The notes below the pieces were generated by a model. That model searched no databases. It was not told the origin of the DNA and saw only the letters and a program-made list of their open reading frames with translations. A program made the position numbers and the translations under genes. Shown in pieces: positions 54,256 to 64,000 of a DNA stretch of 64,000 nt. Numbering within the stretch: the stretch's first letter is position 1; each line of letters opens with the position of its first letter. This DNA is from Lineus longissimus (taxonomy: Eukaryota > Nemertea > Pilidiophora > Heteronemertea > Lineidae): assembly GCF_910592395.1 (NCBI RefSeq), contig NC_088315.1, positions 2,482,501-2,546,500 on the forward strand, in the 5' to 3' direction.

Positions 54256-56737
54256 GGAATTCCCTCATGGTAGGTGGGTTAAGCCGTGCCATATACATGA
54301 TATACCTGGGGGTACTACCGGGTATACATACCCTCGCAGACCATGATCTTTTAGCATACCAGTTCTCTCCAAAAGAAAATAATGACATGGACGTCAGATC
54401 CTGATATTTTCGTCCAGACTGTAACATTTTCTATATGCAGTTATGCTATATTTACCAAGCTGAATGCTTTTGGCGCTATTGTGTTGGTTTGATTTCAGAT
54501 TGATTCCAAATTGGTTACACAACCAACCGAGTCCACATAACATAAGAACAGTGGGGAAAATGTCATTGTGTGCTAGCTCAACCTTGATGACATTTCGTCA
54601 TGTTGCTGGTCTTTTTATATTTATCAGTTGAGTTGTGACATACTGCAATCACCGTATGGCTATGGCATGGGAAGGCACATTTTCAAACATCAAAGTCAAA
54701 GCCAATTGAGGTATAGGGAACTGATTTCTATAAACTGAACTTTGATCATGCAGGGCTAAAATCAGGCCATTTGCAGGTCTTTTAGGGCCTGCCCTCGCCA
54801 CCAGAAAAATTCCTGCCCTGAAACAAATTGGAGATAAGAGTCCTAATTGTAAATAATTTCTTTTTTATACTCGCTAAAAGGAATCTTTTGTTATATTCTT
54901 AAAATACTTCCTTCGGTCACAAGTTTTCTTATTTCTCCCCATGGCATTTCAACCAACTGCTTTGAATGACATTCAAACCCATCTTTGATGCATAATTCAA
55001 GTCAAGATGTCGTGATTATTCCGCTCTCTGACTCACTGGGCTTGTCAGCTTCGAAAATTGATCATTGCCCTGGAGACTAAAGCAAGAGGAATATGCCAAT
55101 AGAAATCATTGTCATTGTAGCTTTAAGCTTCTGAGTGCCAGGGGGTTAACAACAGGGATTTCAAGTTTTTAATTAAAAAAGATTGCAAAACTATGTAATT
55201 GGAAATCTGTTGAAAGCTTTTGCCTGATTTTGTGATTGGGTGATTTTTCTGACACATGCTTGTGCATTTCAAAGTATTCTACCTTGAATGTACACAATGA
55301 GGTTCTGCATGGCTAAAGTACCCCCAGTTTAAATCGCTGCTGCCTTTCATGCCTGTGATTTAAATCGCATATGTGATGATAATTGCTCGTTTGCGATGGT
55401 CATTACAAGTAACTGCAATGAACTGTGACAAGAATCGGTGAGACTAACAGTCATCTTGGTGAATGTTCTCCATTGTCACTTGTCTTGCATCCAGACGAGC
55501 GAAGATTCCCCTAACATTTCCACTGACTTTCAAGTCACAACAAAAAAGTGTATGATTTCCACTGCTGCTCTGACATCTTTCCGCTGGAAGCAGCAATGGA
55601 ATTAGATTACCAGGGGTGAACAAGAAATGTAATAATACTCTCTCCGTAGGGTGTACTGTTACGGAGTGCACAACTAGGTACGAGCCAATTTGTAGTCAAA
55701 TGAGGAGACAGAGATAATAAGGAAGAGCGCGGTGAGCCGATGCTACAGGGTATTCAGTGTCAACTAGCGTTCATGGTTCGAATTGAATCTTGTAAATCAG
55801 TCAGCGGTATTTAGTCTAAAGGGATACTGTAGGTAATACATGGGTCCACCTGTTAGGATAGCCTATTGACTTTGGTGGAAAGCTGTGGTGCAGGTATTGG
55901 GGAGCGGAAAAGTTGGTTTCTGGCTTGAAGCAAAATTTGCTATCCTGTCAGACTCGATCTGGAATCAAGTTGCATAATGTAAATATTATCTTTGATAATA
56001 TGCTGTGTTTTCTCTTGGTAAACCAGAACAGCTCTGCCAAAAGCTCAGTCCTGTACTACATATGTAGTGTATGGGTAGCTTTAAAGTACATTGCATGAGT
56101 TCTAAGTCTAAAACTCCTCCAATTAACTATTTCCATCAACTCAAAGTGCTCTCTCCACATCTCACCGCTCAAAATGACAAGGCATAAACATCACATCGCA
56201 CTCTAAGCTAGTTTTGAATCCCCTAATTTTTCTGCCGGTTTAAAAGAATTGCTCTGCAGAGTGGAATAAGTGCAGCTAGATCCATTAGCAGAACAAAACG
56301 AAACAACCTTGTACAAGATTGTGGCGTGGGAGTAATCGCGATTGGACCATCTTGTTGTATGTTCTGCGCGGCATTGCATTTCAGAGTGGGCAACGAGCAG
56401 TCTAATCTGATATGGGGGGGGGAGGAGGTGTCTCTGTGGTCGTGGTGATAAAGCCATATGGTCGACCCCCTCTCATTACTGCTTGTCTTGAATCTAACTC
56501 AAGACTGTTCCATGCTTATGTGATGGCTGGCAAATTGATTGGGGCGTAAGTGGGAATCAATTTACCATTGCGTGCAACATGAAAGAAACTTTTTTCCAAC
56601 AATAAATCCATTTCATAATGAAACGCATCAGTAGGTTATTAGAATCAGACTCGTTTCCATGCGACGCAACAGAAACAAGCTGTCTAACAATTTCTTTAAA
56701 AAAAAAGTCTATAGATGTTATTGTTAAATGCAGCCCT

Positions 56738-57093
56738 GGCAGTGTCATAATGTAGCAAACAACAGGGTGATTTTGTTGGCAGTGTCATGTAGCAAACAAC
56801 AGGGTGACCCTGTTGGCAGTGTCATGTAGCAAACAACAGGGTGACCCTGTTGGCAGTGTCATGTAGCAAACAACAGGGTGACCCTGTTGGCAGTGTCATG
56901 TAGCAAACAACAGGGTGACCCTGTTGGCAGTGTCATGTAGCAAACAACAGGGTGACCCTGTTGGCAGTGTCATGTAGCAAACAACAGGGTGACCCTGTTG
57001 GCAGTGTCATGTAGCAAACAACAGGGTGACCCTGTTGGCAGTGTCATGTAGCAAACAACAGGGTGACCCTGTTGGCAGTGTCATGTAGCAAAC
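56738..57093. repeat. 37-bp minisatellite with a palindromic core
   Basis: GGCAGTGTCATGTAGCAAAC recurs at 56778, 56815, 56852, 56889, 56926, 56963, 57000, 57037 and 57074. A diverged 40-bp first copy starts at 56738, and the final copy is cut at 57093. Units are nearly identical, implying recent expansion. Each contains AACAGGGTGACCCTGTT, an inverted repeat around a single base. Confidence 0.97.
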
Positions 57094-57561
57094 ACTGCCT
57101 GGGCTGCGGTGGGAATCATTACACAGACCTTTGCTAACATGTCCAACAGGCAAATTACTGAATACCTTGGCCTTGCTAAGCATGCTAACTAAACACATGA
57201 TATTAGTCTGTGGGGATATTTTCTGCATTATTTACGGTTATAAACTGGCTCAGACTATTGATCCCATTTAAGCTGTGGCTGTTAGTTTACTGAACTCAAC
57301 GATAGGTCATTATAGTCACGTGTCCTGCAAGAGGTGTTTGAGAGCTCTTGACCTACCAAATGTTACAGACATATATGTTGTACTACAAAGTCAGGTGTTG
57401 TTTTTCAATGATAAAATCAATGTTGACAAACACTAACTTTATGCATACATTGATAGATTCAGGATGTGGTTGAACCAACATTGTCAGTTCGATGGACAAT
57501 GTAGACATAGTACGGTCCATGAGTTGGTTTGGGAAAGTTACTACGGACTTGAAAGTACAAA

Positions 57562-57785
57562 TGTGACTCGCTCTACCAAAACTAGGCGCTTGTCGCATCT
57601 GAACTCGACAGGTTGATACGGACTTGTTGTTCATTTCCCTATTGTAGACCTTTTGTGAAATCTATTACAAACTCATTTGGTCACATTTCACAAAAGGTCT
57701 ACAATAGGGAAATGAACAACAAGTCCGTATCAACCTGTCAAGTTCAGATGCGACAAGCGCCTAGTTTTGGTAGAGCGGGTCACAA
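57562..57785. mobile_element. Long palindromic MITE (224 bp)
   Basis: Two arms of about 98 bases are almost perfect inverted copies (TGTGACTCGCTCTACCAAAA at the left end, its near-complement TTTTGGTAGAGCGGGTCACA at the right) around a short spacer. It shares internal order and several words with the element at 25808-26003. It is non-coding and would form a long hairpin if transcribed. Confidence 0.92.
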
Positions 57786-58666
57786 ATGTTCTGTGACCAA
57801 TAAGTTATACAGTGCAAATTGTATCAAATCCCTCAAATGTTTACCATTTTCGAAGCAAGGTTCCTGTCAGTATAGACAGGTGACATTCTCAGAAAGACAC
57901 CACAACAAAAAATGATCTGAGGATCGGTCGTTTTTCTGCTGACAGGGATGGATCCAAGGGGGAGTGGCGTGCCCCCTGGATTTGCCTATGGTTCACCAAC
58001 TAGGGTGTGGAGGTGCATGTACATTGATTCTCCAATGAAGTCCATGTAAGTGTCACTAATACGTGGTCACCTCCTCATTCAAGGCGTGGCTGTGAGACCA
58101 AATCAATACATAGTGATTGATTCAGTGTAGGGCTACTACTACTGCTTACCATTTGCGACTCTGCTAAGTGATCGGTTCTTCCTTTACTGTAACTTCAGCA
58201 CTATATTATAAGGAAATAAAATGTAATCACTGGACCAAAATGGAGTGTCAGCCAGATGAAGATCCATAGACATGGTCCATTTTGCTGATTTCTTTTCAGG
58301 AAAGCCTTAACCTTTGAAATCCAAGATGGCCATAATCGGTCATATTTAGATCCAATGTAACCTTTTTATAGCGTATCATGATTGAAGCAGTGGTTGTACG
58401 ATTGTTGTTCACAGAATCAATCAGAATAGACAATTGATCTTTCCCTTCAATTTCTGTATCCAAGGAATTATATACTAGGTGTGGCTAATTTGTATGAAGT
58501 AATAATCAGTCCCTTTAACCTCAATGATATCACGCTAGTCATAAAATTCTAATGTTACTGTCTCATTTTGGATCAGATCACAGATTATATGTAGCATTGT
58601 GAAGGTCAGTCCTCTATCACACATCAATGGGTGTGGCGGATTGGCTCCAAGGTCATGACTGCAATA

Positions 58667-58846
58667 CCGTAGAACCTCTATGTAGGACACACTTGGCACT
58701 TACAAGTGCTGGTCCTTAATAGAGGGGTGTCCTGATTAGAGAGGTCAAATTGAATGAAAACAACCAATTTGGAACCAAAAGTAGAGTCCTTGATAGGGAG
58801 GTTGTACTTATGAGAGGGGTATCCGCTAAGAGAGTTTCCACTGTAA
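58667..58846. repeat. Dispersed repeat with GAACCTCTATGTAGGACAC termini
   Basis: The segment starts CCGTAGAACCTCTATGTAGG and ends AAGAGAGTTTCCACTGTAAC, a diverged inverted version of its own start. Internal modules repeat AGAGGGGTGTCC, AGAGAGGT and AGAGGGGTATCC. A fragment of a similar terminus lies at 15275-15305. It is a MITE-like element. Confidence 0.6.
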
Positions 58847-59675
58847 CATAAAATCAATGAAAGAAGTGATCCTCACCGGAGGGAAATCGTGTATTGGCAC
58901 ACTGGAAGACTGTCCAACTTACATAGATTTTCAATCCTGTTAGCCAGGCAAAAATACTTACACATTTTCTGCTTGATTTCCAAGACCCTGGTACGAAAGC
59001 TCTATACCTACCCTATGAAACACATGACAGGTAATGATATTACCAACTAGGATGTAGAATTTGCAGCCTCTTTTGATTTCTCAACGGGTGTATGACTCCG
59101 TATAAAAGGATACCCACAGGTTACAGGGAACATGTGCGTGTTGCAGGGTTGAATTCTCATCAACTAAAAGCATTAGCATCGCTGGGATGTTAGAGGAAAA
59201 AAGAATTTACCATTGAAGAAAGTCATGTAGGAGGAGCAGGAAGAATGAACTATTGATAAGGCTATGGATGGTGGCAGCAGTGTATGACAGGAGCTTCACA
59301 CATGGTTGAGGGTTTAGAATTACTTGGTTGGGGATGCTACCCTGTCCAGAGGTGCAGCCATCCTGACATCCTATGTTATGGTGCAGTCAGCAAATACTCT
59401 AGGGATACGGAGCAGAGTATCAACTTGTGTTGTCTCTCCTCCTTCGCGAGTGAGTGAAATTGCCACCTCTGTCAAGTGCAAGTGGTTGGGGAAAGGAAAA
59501 TGTTTCAGAGCCAGAAATAGAAACTCCATTGGTTTTAATATGCTTAAAAATCGATAGCATTATTGCTTTTGAAAATCCAATCAATGTCTCCATTGACACT
59601 TTCAGTGGTATATTACTGATAGCCCGAGGCTATTGCTAGTTGAAGTACTATCGGTTTAGATCAGCGGACTTGAAA

Positions 59676-59740
59676 TAGTTTAGCTGGTTAACCACTGGAG
59701 TACCACTCCAACAGGTTTTGAGTTCAAATCCACAAAGGAT
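59676..59740 (+). repeat. tRNA-like (pol III box A/B) sequence
   Basis: TAGTTTAGCTGGTTAACCACT resembles an A box and GAGTTCAAATCC matches the B-box consensus well, about 35 bases apart. A proper acceptor stem was not found, so a SINE head or tRNA pseudogene is more likely than a working tRNA. Confidence 0.45.
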
Positions 59741-62560
59741 CGATATCTGTTAAAAGTTGGATGTACATACATCTATTTGCGTCTCGGTACTCAAACTTTT
59801 GGGACCGACTTAAAGTACGTCTGGTGAGGCTAATAAGTTAAAAATTCTGTCACATACTCAGCCATGCTAGGTCATGCCACAGGAATACCTCAGTGATGGA
59901 TGTTTGTGTCTGGCTTATTATCAGATTTTGTGAAAGCTCAATAAATTTTTGATGAGCATTGATTTTCATGTGGGGTGTTAATGTATGGAGGTTGTATCAT
60001 TGGAAAATGATCAATCTTGGTTGTAATGTGTAAAGCTGTCGAAATGACGTCTTAATTGAGATGGATGAAACTGACCTTGGAAATGTTTGAAGCTTCTTCT
60101 TAGCTTTTGCTGTAATGACTGAAGCTACTACTGGCATCCTGTGTTTGACTTGAAATTGTATCTTTCGTGTATTGAGGAGTCAATGTCTTGCCAGTGGCCC
60201 CTTACCAGCATTGTACCCCACATATGTTCAGATCCTGGTCACAGGCCACACCACAAGTGTAACACGACAACACAGTCCACAGCAAATCCTTCCATATGGA
60301 TTATTTAGCAAGCAACATCAATTCGGAATCAAATCAGCACCGACAAGATTGGGATCCTTGACTTTTGGATGCCCACATGTCTCTGCTACGGACTTGTCCA
60401 AGGTCTTGGTGGTTAGGTACCCATACTTTCTGATATGTGGGCATCCGCCTCCATTCCAAGCATCTGCCAAGATCACGCCATCCACGGCAAATTTTCATGG
60501 ATTATTCAGCTTCCTAATGCAAACAACATGGGTTCGAAATGAAATCAGTAGTGGCAATCCATTGGACGTAAATTGTTATAGATGGATAGCGAATTGATCG
60601 GAATATGAAGTTTGATGGAAAATCTATCTCGAGTAAACCAATTGTCTGGCGCATTACGTGGGTCAACCACCTAGCCACCTGGTCTTCCGGTAATGGAATT
60701 GTTTCCACTTGCTAATGGTGTCTGATTAAAAGTCCTTGAGCGATTGCCTCCGATGCTAAATGTGTAGAAATAGAATTAGAAACAAACTTTATTTTGTTGT
60801 CTGGAAAAAGCCAGACGGAATACTCATGGAAGTCAGTTCTTATTATGCTCAGGACACGGAATAAACATCAGGAATGCAGTAGTGGAAGAACTCAGACCAT
60901 ACAGCAGCTTGTTCTCTCATCGCCCAAAATGACGCTGATCTTTATGTTCTGGACACTATTTTGTCATTTCTTGTGAATTTACGCCTAAACATGGTCATGT
61001 CAGTTTCATCTTGGCGCTGCCATAAGTATGGATGAAGAAAGCTCGACACATCAGCGAACAGGATGGATTTAAGTAATGACAAATCAGCTCTGTTGAGGTT
61101 ATGTAAGGTTATTTATGTATGGTTACCATGGTAACAATTTCTGGCGGATGGCCATTTAGACGCTCTTCGGCGCTGGCCGTGGGATCTCAAAAACGTGTTT
61201 GGATATAACCAAGGTTTTTGTCGCTTGCACCTCACATTGGCCATCACGTATACTCAAGTAAACGGTGATACAAAGTTGGGAATTTTTTTACTACTTACTC
61301 TTGCTGATCTTGGTGCCAATGCATAGTCCTCAATGACGTTTTTTAGACTAGTTCCTATAATGGGATTGGTACTTCTGCCAAGTACAGTTGTGAGAAAAAT
61401 CTTTCAACAAATCGAAAATCAATGGAAAGATGACGTCTGATTGATTTTGAATTATTTTAAGCAGATAACATGTCGGATATATATATCCAAAGTTTAGCTC
61501 AAGGCTGGGTGTGAATTAGTGGGTGGGAAATCATACCAAGCATGTTTGAACCCTATAGCACTGCTGGTGTGTTTCATTGCCACTAATAGCTGGTAAGCAA
61601 GGCTTGATTGTGTCGTAAATAATTGTGAGGGATGCTATATTTATCAACTCCCCGCAGTGGCACTTACTCATATGCCAGAAATAATATGTATCTTTGTGTT
61701 ATTTGATCAGAAAACTATGATATATATATATATGTATGGTGAAAAATGACATACAGATACAATGAGATACCAAAAACCTCATACTCCAAATGGTCAGATT
61801 TTGATAAAAAGATTCAACCCTGCATTATTACCGACAAGAAGATAATCATGATCAAATATCAGGAAAGGTAAACCGTGTTCGAAAGAGTCAGTGCTTCACC
61901 CGAAATTGGGGGACTTGGTCTGACATGGCTTCAAGATGTAGTAAAGTAGCTCTTGTTTGCTAGCACTTGGACTTGTTGAATCGTCTAATGTTGTCCTTGT
62001 TTCAGGAGTCCATCTGTCGTCTTTGGTCTCTTACTGGAGCTGTCCATTGGCTCTTCCAGAAGTAAATGGCTTAATGGCTGTCCACTGTTTCAGACTGTTC
62101 ACAGCCACAGTCATTTTTGACCCAACCAATTGTTGATTCAGACACTCAATAAGAAAAATAAACCCACAAAAGGCCTATTAGGTTAGCAATTTCAGTGGCA
62201 ATCAATCGATCAATTGGTTAATTTCAGCTCCTTGTATAACATAGTCATGTACCCCTAGTCCAATTCCTTGATGTATATGTGATACAAGTACCACATAAAT
62301 ATTGATGATATTGAACTCAGTGGCTCTGTTAACTGATATCTATTCTGTACAGCAGTTTTACCAGTCATTAACTGCTGGTACAATAAACAATCATCTCAAT
62401 ATTTACCCCTAATCCAAACATGACAACACAATCATGTTAGCCGCCCATCGGCTAATTGGTCCAAACCAATAAATGGGGTAAACAATGTTTATTTGGATGT
62501 CAGCCAGTACGTGCTACATCAATATTGATTTTGAGCAATTATTAGTCCTTTCTCTCCAGG

Positions 62561-62578
62561 TGACGTGATATCACGTCA
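62561..62578. promoter_or_regulatory. Perfect 18-bp palindrome with two TGACGT half sites
   Basis: TGACGTGATATCACGTCA is its own reverse complement and carries a TGACGTG/CACGTCA bZIP-type half site on each arm; another TGACGTG follows near 62598. It lies in the first PLCL intron. Function is unknown. Confidence 0.4.
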
Positions 62579-64000
62579 TGGTCCCATGAGGTGCGGGTGA
62601 CGTGCATAGCACATCATGCCCTTCAGGTCGTACCCTCTCTAAATGTGCCAAAGCCATACGGGGATAGATGGTGACACTGACGAATGAGAATAGCCAATTA
62701 TGGTCCAATTTCCAGCAGCCATTTCTTCTTCCTTCTCTAACCAAGTGAGCTAATTGACTCCTCTAAAAAGGGAAATAAGACAAACGTCAATCCTGCGCAC
62801 ACATTCATCTCTCTCAAAGGTGCCAAAAAACTCCAACAACATCACAATTTTTCATCTCCACCTTTGTCATGTTGGAGAGAGATAACGGTATAATTCCACT
62901 TCTTTGTTCGTTATGAGACCTTCTTACCTTTTAATTTACAGAATGTCATCTGTTTCTTTTGGGACATGTGCAATGCCTTGATCAAGTCTTTGCCTTGGTT
63001 TTTCGGCTTTGCTTTCAATCTCACCTTCTTGAGATCAAGTGCCAATATTTTTTCTGCTCCAGCACTTGCATTGCAACTCTCTGTGATGCTTAAAAACTTC
63101 AATCAGTCAGGCATCAATGTATTGCTTTTTCTGTGGCTTTCTTTTGTTCTTGAGCTCCTTATTCACAGCATAAAAAACTTCACTTAGTTCAGATATTGCT
63201 GAGATATAGGAAAGACTCTTATTGGTTTGTGGAGTTCAGCCAGTGATGGTGAATATTTCAAGGGAGACTTCTATTCATTTTCGAGAAATGACCACCTTGC
63301 ATTGCTAATCAAAATTTTTCAGACCCCTTCGCCAGTCCACATGCAAGTCTGCAGTGCACTGATACCATGCCAGAGTGCCACCTCTTGATAGCGAGCAGAT
63401 CCCAACCTTAGCAGTCTTGCTAATTAGTGTGTCTCGTTTCTCGTATTTTTCATTTCAACTCCTGGTTGACTGATTATAATTTTGCGTGGCGATGACAAAA
63501 ATCGATGCTTGATGGAAAAGGTAAGAAATGCTCGAGCATAGAAAATAGCATTAGAGTTGGTGGAAAATGGTCCATCAGTTTCAGTTCTCAAATAGACACT
63601 GGTTCCTGAACAGTTGAAAGTTAAGCAAGTTTGAAATCGACTGTCTGTTTATTATTGAAATTAATCAATTGGGTTTTGTCTCTCCTGAGACCATAAGGCC
63701 ATGCATGACCTTATAACCATGAGACCACGGCACTCTTGGACTTTATATGTCACCACATTGATTAGGGTAAACCAATGAGCTGTTGCCGGCACAAAGCCGT
63801 AGATTATCGGGAGGTAAACAGTTAGCAGTCAATGAAAAATTAATGAGAACGGATCGCCTGAAATTGATTTCAGTTTGATTTATTGGAAAGAAGTCAGCTC
63901 TCTTGTGCAGTTTGCCTGAGACAAACAGTTGAATCAACAGTTGAATCAATAACGGCTGGATTGTTGAGACTCGTGGAATTTCTGAGTCGGAGAAGATGCT

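Larger units (their letters stand above)
52800..64000 (+). other. PLCL1: First intron of the PLCL gene (at least 11.2 kb, incomplete)
   Basis: No frame matching the PH or later PLC domains was seen before the right edge. The interval holds repeats listed separately at 54165, 56738, 57562, 58667 and 59676, a short TA microsatellite near 61710-61732 and otherwise unremarkable AT-rich DNA. Confidence 0.7.

Noticed and set aside
56738-57093. CRISPR-like regular spacing
   Set aside because: The repeats are contiguous with no unique spacers, in animal DNA: a minisatellite.
60172-60597. 141-codon plus-strand open frame
   Set aside because: It overlaps a decayed internal duplication, has no domain or splice context and lies in the PLCL intron.
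62911-63102. 63-codon lysine-rich minus-strand open frame
   Set aside because: No homology recognised, no splice or promoter context, and the length is expected by chance.

Overview
The window is intron-rich nuclear DNA from a bilaterian animal. Every gene is split into many small exons with canonical GT/AG borders. Introns and intergenic DNA are AT-rich and hold miniature inverted-repeat elements (MITEs), minisatellites and fragments that look derived from tRNA or 5S rRNA. The proteins match vertebrate families closely, but each seems to be one pro-orthologue of a vertebrate pair (KIF7/KIF27, USP44/USP49, PLCL1/PLCL2). That fits an invertebrate. A lophotrochozoan is my guess, based mainly on the GAC-rich repeat tails, and it is not proven. 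There are no bacterial, viral, operon or CRISPR features.

Layout, left to right. (1) Positions 1-5128, minus: the N-terminal ~1,590 residues of a large serine-rich protein with a RanBP2-type zinc finger, running off the left edge; I cannot name it. (2) 5129-10431: non-coding, with a dispersed repeat, a TTAA-flanked MITE and the probable MYRF 3' UTR. (3) 10432-25037, minus: a complete MYRF (myelin regulatory factor) gene, 18 shared exons plus two alternative first exons. (4) 26911-36734, minus: a complete KIF27/KIF7-type kinesin, 24 exons. (5) 37730-40205, plus: complete SAP30BP, seven exons, divergent from the kinesin. (6) 43191-50008, minus: complete USP44/USP49-type deubiquitinase, 13 exons, with an unusual ~435-residue SPEK-repeat tail. 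(7) 52550-52799, plus: first coding exon of a PLCL1/PLCL2 (PRIP) gene. The remaining 11.2 kb of the window is its first intron.

Exon borders were worked out by hand, reading each exon on its strand and requiring splice phases to add up. For MYRF, the kinesin, SAP30BP and the deubiquitinase, every phase closes and the summed coding length is a multiple of three (1,116, 1,363, 313 and 1,045 residues). UTRs and transcription starts are only inferred.

The genes are not one pathway. The kinesin acts in cilia/Hedgehog signalling, USP44 in mitosis and chromatin deubiquitination, SAP30BP in transcription/splicing, PLCL in phosphatase and inositol phosphate scaffolding, and MYRF as a self-cleaving membrane transcription factor. 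The best leads are the conserved MYRF alternative N-termini, the SPEK-repeat tail, a 49-bp tandem array that copies a kinesin splice acceptor, and several unclassified repeat families with two copies each in this window.
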